Shown: one piece after another, positions 1-10,559 of the stretch
Numbering within the stretch: the first letter of the stretch is position 1
Layout: the number at the start of each line of letters is the position of its first letter
From: Poecilobothrus nobilitatus
Lineage: Eukaryota; Arthropoda; Insecta; Diptera; Dolichopodidae
Reading direction: 5' to 3'
Assembly (NCBI GenBank): GCA_947095535.1
Contig: OX352772.1
Coordinates: 275,600,336 to 275,664,335, forward strand
Length of the DNA: 64,000 nucleotides
The notes under the pieces: model-generated
Told to the model about the DNA's origin: nothing
The model's database searches: none
The model's input: the letters and a program-made list of their open reading frames with translations, nothing else
Position numbers and translations under genes: made by a program

Positions 1-994
1 TTTTGTAGGACTGATGGTTACCCATCGGCTTTGCGTTACGAAGAAACGACATCAGATAACTCGCAGACTGTTTCCAACTTTTTTGCCACATTCTTCTCTA
101 GTTGTCTTCTTTTCTACCAGAACGGGGTTTTTGAGCCAAATCAGTCATATTTAGATAACCTAGTTCCATCTCTTTCAAATTTTGACATTAAGACCATTGT
201 AATAACTGAAGATATCTTAATGCCTCACCTGTTAGCTCTAAAAGATGACTTCACGTACGGCCCCGACGGAGTTCCACCAATAATATCAAAATTTTGTGCC
301 AAAAATTTGGTAGGTCGTATCTGCAAATTATTCAATTTGTCAATTCCATGTGGCTCCTTCCCCGAGGCCTGGAAACTTTCATTTATTAACCCGATACATA
401 AGAAAGTGGTCCGTTGCGACGTAAGCAATTATAGACCCATTGCTAAACTGTCAACTATTCCCAAATAATTTTTTGAAAAAATAATGTGATCGTATTTTGT
501 TGATTATTGTCAACCATCTATTCCACCAGAACAACATGGTTTCCAAAAGGGTAGATCCACAGTTACTAATATGACTGAATTCGTCTCTGATATTTTGAAT
601 ACAATGGAAACTAAAAAACAAGTTGATGGGGTATTCACAGATATCAGTAAGGCCTTTGATCTGATTCCCTATAAAATTATCCTAAAAACATAAAATAGTA
701 GGATTTTCAAGTCATAGCCTTAAATGGTAAGACTTATCGTCTTACTTGTCATATAGGTCATACCAGGTCCTTTTTAGATCTACCATTTCTGCAACTTACG
801 TTGTAAATTCAGGAGTACCACAAGGCAGCTATCTAGGTCCTTTATTTTTCTTAGTGTCGACCTATGACAGTCCGCTTTGTTTATCCCACTCACGTCTTCT
901 CAGTTTCGCTGATGATACCAAAATCTGCAAAACTATAACTTCCACTCATGATTGTGAGTTGTTGCAATATGATCTCAACCAATTTAGTTCATGG
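1..994 (+). pseudogene. LINE A reverse transcriptase, 5' part (broken)
   Basis: This is the non-LTR retrotransposon polymerase that copies element RNA by target-primed reverse transcription. It enters from the left edge. Residues typical of the fingers and palm are visible: YGPDGVPP and SNYRPIAKLS (31-468), FTDISKAFD near 631-660, GVPQGS and FADDTKI (746-1000). A stop at 466, a frame change near 530 and several stops at 690-745 break the frame. The copy is dead. Reading resumes at 4999, beyond the copia element, with the expected RNNNLKLNVSKC motif. It is Jockey-superfamily-like, but the clade is uncertain. The endonuclease domain is outside the window or absent. Confidence 0.85.
990..994. 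repeat. Target site duplication CATGG, left copy
   Basis: CATGG precedes the copia LTR start TGTTAAGAAT at 995. The same five bases follow the right LTR at 4994-4998. Five bases is the usual copia target duplication. Removing the element and one copy rejoins the LINE reading frame (W-C-R). Confidence 0.9.
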
Positions 995-1056
995 TGTTAA
1001 GAATGAGAATTTTGGTTAACACTGTTTCTTAATTATAGTATTGGCAACACTAAAAC
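995..1056 (+). repeat. Copia 5' LTR, truncated
   Basis: The first about 60 bp matches 4826-4886 with one visible difference (atagta versus ataata). The match stops at CACTAAA, where gag coding sequence begins at once. This implies an internal deletion of about 100 bp of LTR plus leader. Confidence 0.88.
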
Positions 1057-1061
1057 AACAC

Positions 1062-1853
1062 TTGAAAAATTAAAAGATGCTGAGTCATATCCAATTTGGA
1101 AATTTCAATTGGATACGCATTTTGAAGCTGAAGATGTTGTAAACGTAACTAATGGTAAGGATGTTTTTAATGCAGAAGCAGATGAAAAAGAAAGAAATTT
1201 ATGGTTGTTGAAAGACGCAAAAGCTCGACGCATGATTATTTCTACAATTGAAAATTCATTGATGGTGCATGTAATGTCCGAAAAAAATTCTTGTGAAATG
1301 ATGAAAAATTTAAAGGATATATTTGAAAAAGATAACGAGCATCAAAAGTGTAAACTACTCTCTGAATTTTTTTAATTTTAAGTTTGAAGAAAACCTAAAT
1401 ATAATATCAAATATTGGTGAAATTAAAAATATTACTTTTAGACTTAATCAATTGAATCAAGTTATAATGATGATAATTACGAAAATTTTAACTGTATTAC
1501 CTTCTCGTTTTAAAAATTTTGTAACTGCTTGGGAAGCAACAGAACAAACAAAGAAAACATTAAATAATTTAATTTCAAGATTGCAAATTGAAGAAAGTGG
1601 TACACTCGAAACCGAAAAAATTACAGCAGCTTTTCTTTTAAAGGGAAAAAACTGTTACAACTGCAATAGATTTGGACATTTGAAAAAAGACTGCAAAAAT
1701 AAGAAAGATGAAGAAAATAAATGCAAAATTTGTAGTAAAACTAACCACAAGACTAGTGATTGTTTCTTTAAAAAACGAAATGAAGAAAATAAATGTCAAA
1801 TTTGCAATAAAACTAATCATAAGACAGCAATATGCAGTATTTGCAAATCATGA
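1062..1853 (+). pseudogene. Copia gag (nucleocapsid) remnant
   Basis: Gag packages the element RNA. The ESYPIWKFQLDTHF block at 1083-1124 is the typical copia Gag N-terminal region. A frameshift near 1370 moves the frame. The C-terminal part (1323-1853) has three CX2CX4HX4C zinc knuckles: CYNCNRFGHLKKDC, CKICSKTNHKTSDC and CQICNKTNHKTAIC. The last two lie in a tandemly duplicated stretch that repeats KxEENKCxIC and NHKT, whereas copia Gag usually has one knuckle. The start codon region is deleted. Confidence 0.8.
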
Positions 1854-1860
1854 AAAAGAC

Positions 1861-4781
1861 AATGATAAAGAAGACGATAGTGATCAGCCTTATTTGAATT
1901 TTAATCAAAAAAATGTATTGATTTTATTGTTAATTCGGGTGCTACTCCGCATTTAACAAATAATCTAGATGTGCTATCTGAAATAAAAGAATGTGAAACA
2001 AGTATTAAAATTGCAAAAAACGGTGGTTTTGCATGTTCCAAATTTAACTAAAAAGTTAATGTCGGTTCAAGAAATTACAAACAATGATGGTGTAGTTACA
2101 TTCACAAAAAATGACGTAGTGGGTTATATGTTATTGAAATGAATAAAAAAGAGTTGGCAAATTGTTTATTGATTGAAAATGAAAATTGGCATAGAAAAAT
2201 GGGTCATCTAAATAACAACAATTTGGTAAAATTAAATCAATTGGTACATGGTATGAAATTGAAAAATATAAAAACATCAGAAGTTTGTAAAGTATCTATG
2301 GAAGCTAAACAAACAAGACAACCGTTCGGCAATGAAAGAACACGAGCTAAACGACCTTTGCAACTAATACTCACTGACATTTGTGGTCCAATAAGTCCAG
2401 TAACATGGAATAACAAAAAATATTTTTTAACAATACTTAATAATTTCACTCATTTTTGTCAGGTATATTTATTAGAAAAGAAAAGTGAAGCTGCAGAAAT
2501 TATTAAAATGTTTGTAAAGCAATCTGAAAATGAAAAGAATTTAAAAGTGGCTAAAATTAGATGTCATAATGGTGGAGAGTACGTTGGTGATTTATTTGTA
2601 AAATGGTGTAAAGAAACTGGTAAAATATTAGATTATACAATTCCATATTCGCCACAATTAATGTCAGAGCTGAAAGGCTGAATAGAACAATTATGGAAAG
2701 AACACGGGCGATGCTATTTGATTAGTTAAATAATAAATTCTGGGGTGAAGCTGTAACAACATCTGCATACTTAATAAATAGAAGTCCAACCGAAACTGTA
2801 GCATTAACACCAGCTGAATTGTTGTTCGATAAAAAACCAAACTTGTCAAATATCAAGATTTTTGGCTGTAAAGCATACGCTAAAATTTTAGGTCCATTAA
2901 AAAAGTTAGATAAAAGAGGAGAACAATTGAATTTTATTGGATATGCAACAAATGGATATAGATTGTGGAATGAAAGTAAACAAAAAGTTGTAATTGCTAA
3001 AGATGTAGTTTTTGATGAAAATTTTTTCAAATATTAAAAATGAAAGTGATGATGAAATAATCTTACAATCAGAATACAAAAAATTAATCGAAAATGAAGA
3101 GAATGAAAATGAAATAAGAGAGGAAGAAAATACAAATCAAATAAGAAATGAAGAAACTACAAATTATCCTACAGAAGGAATACAAGTTGATACTGGAAAA
3201 AGAAAGAGACAAATACCTAAAAAATTGGAAGTTTATGAGTTATATTATGCTATGTGCGCTAAAAATTATTTGAATGGAATAAAAATTCCTAACAGTTATA
3301 CAGATATTGAAAAATGTGAAAATTCAGATGAATGGCAAAACGCATTAAAACGTGAATTAGAATCTATAAAGAGAAATAATACATGGGTTAAAGTTAAAAA
3401 GCCTGAAAATACAAAAACATCAAGTACAAAATGGGTTTTTACGTATAAAGATAAAGAAATTGATCAATTCAAGTTTAAAGCGCGACTTGTCGTAAGAGAG
3501 TTTGCACAAGTAGAAGATTTTGAAAAAATTGACATTTATTCACCTGTTGCGAAACTAACAACTATAAGAACTTTACTTGAAATGGGAAATCGTTTTTCAT
3601 TTAATTTTTCTCAGTTAGATATAAGCAACGCATTTCTAAATGGAACATTAGAAGAAGATGTATATATTTATCCACCAGATGGGGACAAAAATGAAGATGG
3701 TTGCGTTTATAAACTTATAAAATCGTTGTATGGCCTATAACAGTATGCGAAATATTGGAATGATGATTTTAAAAATTTTATGACAGATATTAATTTTGAA
3801 AATTTGGAAGCTGATAAATGTTTATTTAAAAAGAAAGAAAATAATGAAATCATTTTCTTACTATTATATGTAGACGATATTATTTTAGCGTCAAGAAGTC
3901 CAGACTTATTAAATAAAACAAAACAAAAATTGAAAGACAAATTTAAATTAAAAGATAAAGGTAAAATGACAAATTTTCCTGGAATTGAAATAGATTGTAA
4001 TAAAGAAAAGGGTATTTTAAAAATAAAACAAGAAGAATATATAAAGAAGTTATTAGAAAATTTGATTTTGAAAATTGTAATGGAATCGATACACCCATTG
4101 AATCAAAAATTGACATATCAGTTGAAAAACAAGAAAATTGTGAAAAACCATATAGAGAGTTAGTGGGATGCTTGATGTATCTTATGCTTTGTAGTAGACC
4201 AAGTAGACTTTATTTCAAGAAAAACCTACAGACCAATTGTATCAACATTTAACTCGAATTTTAAAATATCTGAAGAAAACTAGTAATGCTGAAATATTAT
4301 ACATAAGACACGAAAATAACGTAGCACTAAGAGGTTACGTTGATGCTGACTGGGGGCAAGACACAAACGATCGAAAGTCTGTAAGTGGATATTGTTTTAT
4401 GTTAAATAATAATATTATTAACTGGTCATCACGAAAGCAAAAATGTATTGTTTTGTCATCAACAGAAGCGGAAATTGTTAGCTTATGTGAATGTGTAAGA
4501 GAAGGAATATGGATAAAGAAATTAATAGAAGAAATGGAAATAAATTTATTGGAGGAAATTATAGTATTCGAGGACAATCAGTCGTGCATATCAATGATCC
4601 TCGAAAAATGAAACGAATCAAACATATTGACATTAAATTGAAATTTATTCAGAACATGGTATCTGAAAGAAAATTAAAAATTGAATATATATCGACATCT
4701 GATCAAGTAGCTGATATATTTACAAAGGGACTTACAAAAATTAAGTTTAATCAACATGCTGATAAATTGTTTAATAAATAA
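1861..4781 (+). pseudogene. Copia pol remnant (protease, integrase, RT, RNase H)
   Basis: Domains in order are as follows. Protease: VNSGAT near 1929-1946, with Asn where the catalytic Asp of DSGA is expected. Pre-integrase: NWHRKMGHLNNNNL near 2180. Integrase core: LTDICGPI near 2370 and RCHNGGEY near 2559, with His (2565-2567) in place of the second catalytic Asp. Integrase C-terminal part resumes at 2819-3037 after a frameshift near 2662. RT: 3012-4163 with LLYVDDIILAS. RNase H: 4237-4781 with YVDADW, SSTEAE and DQVADIFTKGL. Stops or shifts occur near 3037, 3738, 4163 and 4611. Two separate catalytic losses plus the frame breaks show long decay. Confidence 0.88.
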
Positions 4782-4813
4782 TTTATATATTGCAAAAATT
4801 AATAATGGTTTTT

Positions 4814-4825
4814 AGCGAGGAGAGA
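4814..4825 (+). other. Copia polypurine tract
   Basis: AGCGAGGAGAGA sits directly before the 3' LTR, the place and composition expected for the plus-strand priming tract. Confidence 0.75.
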
Positions 4826-4993
4826 TGTTAAGAATGAGAATTTTGGTTAACACTGTTTCTTAATTATAATATTGGCAACACTAAAAACCTATCATTTTTA
4901 TATATTATAATTCTTAAAAAAGTCATTGAAATATATAGTTAAGATAGTTCTTTAATATTATTTGAGTTTGAAATCCAAAAATTAAAATCAACA
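4826..4993 (+). repeat. Copia 3' LTR, 168 bp
   Basis: Begins TGTTAAGAAT and ends ATCAACA. It is bounded by the polypurine tract on the left and the CATGG duplication (4994-4998) on the right. Confidence 0.88.
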
Positions 4994-4998
4994 CATGG

Positions 4999-5760
4999 TG
5001 CAGAAACAACAATCTCAAACTAAATGTTAGCAAATGCCTAATTGTGAGCTTTTCAAGGTTGCGAGCTAACTCAACAATTAATTATGATTACGTCCTCAAC
5101 GATGAACTTATTAAAAGAACTGATCGTACTTCTGATTTAGGACTGATCATTAATAGTAGGTTAGATTTCAAGAGTTACTACAACTCCATAATAAATAAAG
5201 CTAACTTAACTCTTGGATTTATTATGCGTTGGTCAAAAGAGTTTTCTGATCCCTATATCACTAATCAATTTTTTACTCCTTATGTAAGACCAATACTAGA
5301 ATACTCGAGCCAAGTATGGTCTCCATATCGTGATATAGATATTTCACGTATTGAATCGGTCCAAAAAAGATTTCTTCGTTTCGCTTTACGCAACCTTGCT
5401 TGGGCTGATCCTATACGTCTTCCTCCATATGAAGCTAGACTTTCTTTACTTAATTTGAACTCCCTATCACGCCGTCTAGTGGCGGATATCATATTCGTTC
5501 AGCAGATAGTTCGCGGTGATATCAACTTCCCCTCTATTCGCGAACAAATGAGGTTTAGAGAAAATCTGAATAATTTAAGATCGGTCGAGCTTTTTAATGT
5601 GTCACACCATTCTACAGACTATGGAAAATTTGAACCTATTTCGTGTATGTTAAGAGAGACTAACTCAAGGTCTGAGCTCTTCGATATTAGCGTTAACAAA
5701 TTAACACTGAGAGCCAGACTTTACGTGAGCATGGTTAATTCTCGTAGTCTGCATGATTAG
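4999..5760 (+). pseudogene. LINE A reverse transcriptase, C-terminal part
   Basis: This continues the LINE polymerase after the copia insertion. The RT thumb and connection are clear: SKCLIVSFSR, LGLIINSRLDF, then YVRPILEYSSQVWSPY and IESVQKRFLRFALR. The frame stays open for 238 codons up to a TAG at 5758-5760. No RNase H domain is seen, as is common for Jockey-type elements. The older 5' half carries all the visible frame breaks. Confidence 0.85.
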
Positions 5761-5994
5761 TCTGTCATTTTAATCTAACCTGCATGTTAGTTTCTTTGTT
5801 TTTTTCTTGTTTCTTATTACCATTAACATCAATACTAACATTAATTAGTAGTTACTGACAGTGGTAATGACCAATTAAATATCTAAGTATCATCATTTAC
5901 TAACATACTATACTAACATACTGTACTAATATACTAACATACTAACCCTTGTAAATTATGACTTTTTTAGTTAATAGACCTTTTTCCTTAAAAA
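5761..5994 (+). repeat. LINE A 3' region with short tandem repeats
   Basis: Non-coding tail of LINE A. Variants of the unit ACTAACATACT recur about five times at 5898-5948. No poly(A) is evident. The tail runs up to the left end of the ISL2EU-like element. Confidence 0.6.
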
Positions 5995-6016
5995 AAGTGT
6001 GACAGTTAAAATCAGT

Positions 6017-6037
6017 TGTCAAATTGGTTGAGGGGAA
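6017..6037 (+). repeat. Left terminal inverted repeat of ISL2EU-like element
   Basis: Exact inverse of 9691-9711. The imperfect match continues outward to about 5996. Confidence 0.85.
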
Positions 6038-6200
6038 TTTAGTTTTTGTTTACTGCAGATTATGGAGTTGCTATATTTTTGTTTATTCTTTTTTAATTTA
6101 AAAATAAATATTAGTTATATTAAAATTTCTATACAGTTATATATAAATATATCATAAGTAGTTTAATAATATATTTTAATGAAAGATACATATTTGTGAA

Positions 6201-7915
6201 GTGAGTATTAAAGTAATTTCAAAAGGTTATATTTATTTTTATTTACAACAAATATGTATGATTATCTCTAGGATGTCGAGTTTCCATCCGTATTTATCCA
6301 AATATGGTGCCTCTCTTCGTGGATTGGAAAGAATTAGATATATGAATAAAATATCAAAATTTCCAAAAGATCCGTATTTAATTAAATATGACGAGAAAGA
6401 TCTTCCGAAGAATGTAACATATTTGGATATTTACGAATACTTGGTGAATGGGAAATCATTTTACTCTAAATTACAATTCAAGAGCTACAAAGCATTGGGA
6501 GCTTACAAATTATTTGAAGGTGGATGGGTAGAAAAAATCGGTGGCTTTAAGATATCTTCTGGATATTTAGTTTTTGGTAAAGTGAGTAAAAAACAAAAAT
6601 TATTTTTGGCTGTATTTCATAAAGATTTATCGTTAGGTAATGCATTCTCAATCACTGAATATTGCGCCATTAAAAGTATGGATAGAGGTTTGTACCAATG
6701 GACCTATATTAACAGCTCATTGTACCTGCGTAGCAGGATTGGGTGAATGTTGCTCTCACGTTGGTGCAATATTGTTTGCCTTGAACGCTATTAGCTTAAA
6801 TACTGGAGAAGATATAGTGAGTATATTGACAAATTGTTAAATGTATCTTTTACATAAAATGGTATCAAACATTTTAGCTTTCTGTTACTGATGTAAAAGC
6901 ATCTTGGCTTGTTCCATCATGTAAAACTGCTTTAGCTGTACCCAATGATAAAATTAAGTACAACAACAAGGGTAGAAACTGTACTAAGTTCACTTGCATT
7001 GCCGGAAAATCGGACTCAAGAAAACAAATATTCGAAATGATCCAAATGACAGGAGAAAATGCGGTTTCTATACTTGGTCTTAATGATTTTTTGGATAAGG
7101 AAAACGATTTAGAGCTAGAATACTTCATTCAAATATACATGGCCAATCTTCATAAAATAAAATTTGAGGGAAAATCATTAGACTACATTTTATTAGAATT
7201 TAATTACAATAATTTTATTATTAGTGAACAACTGGCCAAAGTAGTAGAACAAAATACTCGCCTCCAATCTAAATCAGAGAACTGGCTTAAATTGAGATTG
7301 GGGAGGATTACTGCTTCGATTTTTAAAGAAGTCTGGTCTTCAAAGACGGAAAAGTGTATACCACTAAATTTAATTAAAAGAATTTGTTATCCGTATATTG
7401 ACAATATAAAAACAAAAGCATTAGAGTACGGAAAAAATACAGAGCAAATAGCTTTAAACAAAATGATAGAACAAAATAGGAAGCTACATAAAAAATTAAA
7501 AATTTCTAGTTGTGGTTTACTTATTTTACAAAATAAATCGTTTTATGCAGCGTCGCCAGATGCAATGTGGTTTTGTGAATGCTGTGGTACTTTTCCAATA
7601 GAAATTAAGTGTCCATTTAGCTTTAAAGATAGTGATATTACAAAATATTTGAAAAGAAAAGACTGTCCAATATATTTAGTAAATAATAATTATGAAATAG
7701 TTCCTAAGCATAAATATTACTATCAAATACAACTTCAGGGTTTTATAGCTAAAAGCAATTATGTTTATTTTTATGTCTATTCTCCCAATAAATCTATTTT
7801 GGTTAAAGTTGCTGTAGATAATGATTTTGTTGTAAATGCAATGATTAAAACTGATATGTTTTTTAAAAACTATATATTTCCAGAACTTTTAGGAAAAATT
7901 TATAACTGTGATTAG
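6201..7915 (+). pseudogene. SWIM zinc-finger + YqaJ-type nuclease of the transposon
   Basis: Accessory protein of the element. It has an N-terminal region (6201-6710), then a SWIM zinc finger (AHCTCVAGLGECCSHVGA, C-x-C...C-x-H) and a YqaJ/lambda-exonuclease-fold domain (about 7250-7860). The nuclease residues look intact: RLGRITAS, YGKNTEQIAL, SPDAMW and the E-x-K motif in PIEIKCPF. A likely 60-base intron starts at GTGAGTAT near 6817 and ends TTTTAG near 6878; splicing keeps the frame (GEDI to LSVTDVKASWLVPS). One base too many near 6710-6716 puts the SWIM part out of frame with the N-terminal part, so this copy is probably a recent pseudogene. Its role in transposition is not known to me. 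Confidence 0.75.
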
Positions 7916-8002
7916 ATTTAAGATTACATACAATTTTCTTTTTTTTTTATTATGTTACTTGAATTACTTTTTTATTTTTTGTTTACTAAATAATTTGAAA
8001 AA

Positions 8003-9631
8003 TTATTTCTTGTTTTCATTTAAAATTACAGATGGATTTAAATTAATGATAGCACAAGCAATTTTCATAATATAGTCGCAATACATAGTTGTTCCATTTT
8101 TTTTTGAAATTGCAGTAATTGGTTGTCTATTGCTAAATATTAAAAATTTCTGTCTTAAAACTCCAATTATTCTTTCTACATGAATTCGGATACTTGCTAT
8201 ATTGCGATTACTTTCAACTAAAAGAGCTCCCATTTGATTATTTTTATCTTTGAATGCAGGCATTATTAGGTTAGCACGTCTCTGATTTATTGATTGTTCT
8301 ATTAAAAAACCTCGGTCTGCTAAAATAATATCGCCTTCTTCAATTAAATCAAGAAAGCCACAATTTTCTACTATAAATTTATCACTACAACGGCCACCGT
8401 ATGCTTTGGATATATAAATTATACTTCCGAAAGGTGAAATAGCAATTAAATATTTTAGTGTATGATGATGTTTGTATTTAGAAAATGTATTCGCTCGTGC
8501 TAAAAAGTTCCCTACAATCATTAAAAAAAAGGAATTAAGAAACTACTTAACCTTAATTAATTATTATTTACCAGATTTTTCACAAAACACTTCAAAGCAA
8601 TCAATTATAATTGGTGCTTTATCTTTAAATGTGCTTTTGAATACTGCTGGCATGTTCACTGCAGCAGCTTTTTTATCCGGCAAAAAAATAAACTGTTTTA
8701 ATTCCTCGTGCAACAAAATTATTGTTTTATGAAACAAATTGGACAATGTTTTAACGCTTACTTTATATATAAAACTTAAAAATGAGAAAGGCAAATCTAA
8801 ACGTATTTTTTTTTATCAACGTCATTAGAAAAACATCAAATTTTTTCAATTTTCCGTTTTTAACTATTGGAATTAAACACTTTACATGTTTAAAAATAAT
8901 TTCGAATACTGAAAAACTGTTAAATCCGGTTAGGTATCTAGTTTTTTTATCATTTTTCATATCCTCTAAACTAAGAATATGTATTTGGTTCTGATTCCTT
9001 TTCACTTCGTTTTCTTTATTCTGTTTCTTGAGCAGATCATTTTCTTTTGTTAATTCTTGGCATTTCTTTAACAAAGCTTCATTTACCATATCTCTGTAGT
9101 AGAAATCTAAAATATTTGTTGATATTAATATAAAAGGCATCACAAATATTTTGCAAAATGTATTTACCATCAGTCTGACAACTATTTTCTTTGGTCTTAT
9201 AGCCTCCAGAAATATTTTCAATTAAAATTTCATTTGTAGAAGGTTGATTTTGATTTGATTCCAATTCTGCTGCAGCTGCAACTTTTTGTTTTTTTTTTTA
9301 GGCGCATGTATCTCGTTAATTGTTGTTCTGCATTTTGTTTCCGCATGTTATTGTATCCTAAATCAAGTGACGGGACCCAGTCGGGATTCAAATGGTCATT
9401 CAGTTTTGCACTCATACCACTAATAAAATGCTTTGAACAAACTAGTCTGTGTTTTAAAGTCTTAATGTTAATGTCTTTTCTATTAATTGCTCGTAACCAC
9501 AATTGTTGTCTTTTTTCAGAAAGCTTCTTTGATAATGGTTTCCTTTGTTCGACTATAGGAAATCTATAAAATTTCACTTCATCTTTTCCTGCCCTCATTT
9601 TACAATTAATAACACAACAATTTTTTGGCAT
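8003..9631 (-). pseudogene. THAP-domain DDE transposase (ISL2EU-like)
   Basis: The transposase cuts and joins the element ends. It starts with a THAP zinc finger (MPKNCCVINCK...FYRFP...LVCSKHF, 9631 downward) that would bind DNA. A helix-rich linker follows (9221-8780), then the DDE nuclease: IIDCFEVFCE (first Asp), ILADRGF (second Asp) and HVERIIG (Glu), ending at 8003. A 60-bp intron (8571-8512, GTAAAT...TTGTAG) splits EKSG from NFLARA. Frameshifts at homopolymer runs near 9290 (A tract) and 8810 break the frame. The catalytic triad itself is present, so the copy is young but not functional as written. Confidence 0.8.
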
Positions 9632-9690
9632 TTTTAATTATTTAAAACCAAATAGTAGTATCGTACAAAAAAATTCTCAAAAAAAAAATT

Positions 9691-9711
9691 TTCCCCTCAA
9701 CCAATTTGACA
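9691..9711 (-). repeat. Right terminal inverted repeat of ISL2EU-like element
   Basis: Exact inverse of 6017-6037. A second GTCAAA-type motif lies just outside it. Confidence 0.85.
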
Positions 9712-9725
9712 GCTTAAGTTTGACA

Positions 9726-10550
9726 CTAAAGTAAAAAGATTAATTGTGATAGTTCACTAAATGACATAACTGATGCTTAGTTTAAGCAAATGTCTGATAC
9801 AAAAAAATTTCAATTTCAATTTTATTATTTTTCGTATTTTTTAGTAATGTTTGGACAGCTTAAAAAAGAAGTCAAGAAAATTAGTAAAACATTTTTGATA
9901 ATATGGTACAGTCGTTGAAAAAAGCAAGTCTTGACTATTTTAATATTTTAAAGCATTGTATACTCATTTAAATTTTAAAATATGTATTTATTATTAGCAA
10001 AAAACAAATAACACATAAAGAAGTCTTTTAATTTTTTCAAACTATAGGTATAAACAATAATGTCAACAACGGACGAGAACCACGGAATTGCACTGCTTAA
10101 ACAGAATAATGTCGGAAATAGCTGCGACGGAATCAGCTGTTAATGTCAAAACTATTATTTATTTATTTTATAAAAAAATATAAACAAGGTAAATCAAAAA
10201 TGGAAACACTTAAAAATTTTGAAAATAGTGTCAATTGTTGCAATTATTCTTCCATCTTGTTCATTTGTTAAACAATAAATTGTAATTTAATTTCTAAATG
10301 TCATTATGCCAACAAAAACAAGAGTTGTCATAGAATAAAAATCGATTAGGATTATTTCGTCGCCAACGATTTTCCGACATTATTTTCGGCTCTTACATTC
10401 CGCCGCGGAAAATCGACATCATTCTCTTTATACCTTATGGCATGATAGTTAAGGGTGGTGATAAAAGGAAAGAAAAGGAAATTCATTGTCATTCTTTTTG
10501 ATACTATTCATAATTCATTTCTTCGAACTCATGTTTTTTTCTCTAAAAAT
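9726..10550. other. Non-coding stretch with repeat traces
   Basis: No supportable gene. 9880-9990 resembles 28990-29060 (a CTTGACTA... then TTTAAA... block), so it is a fragment of a dispersed repeat. An inverted pair CGATTTTCCG / CGGAAAATCG sits near 10369-10428. A 27-codon ORF at 10060-10143 has no recognisable features. Confidence 0.5.
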
Positions 10551-10559
10551 TAATTTTAA

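Larger units (their letters stand above)
995..4993 (+). mobile_element. Ty1/copia LTR retrotransposon inserted in LINE A
   Basis: The element is about 4.0 kb with gag, protease, integrase, reverse transcriptase and RNase H in copia order, all on the plus strand. The right LTR is complete (4826-4993, TG...CA). The left LTR is cut to about 60 bp and joined directly to gag sequence, so the rest of the LTR, the primer binding site and the gag start are missing. Stops and frameshifts occur throughout. It cannot be autonomous. Confidence 0.92.
5995..9725. mobile_element. ISL2EU-like DNA transposon with YqaJ nuclease gene
   Basis: A 21-base sequence at 6017-6037 (TGTCAAATTGGTTGAGG then GGAA) is repeated exactly in inverse orientation at 9691-9711. 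A weaker outer match, AGTGT...CA, lies on both sides. Between the ends are two convergent genes: a SWIM/YqaJ gene (plus) and a THAP plus DDE transposase (minus). This pairing is, to my knowledge, characteristic of the ISL2EU/IS4EU group related to Harbinger. Exact outer termini and target duplication are not resolved. Confidence 0.8.

Noticed and set aside
8472..8994. Plus-strand ORFs at 8472-8732 and 8782-8994
   Set aside because: They are antisense shadows of the DDE transposase.
10060..10143. 27-codon ORF with possible acceptor upstream
   Set aside because: Too short, no homology recognised, no downstream exon.
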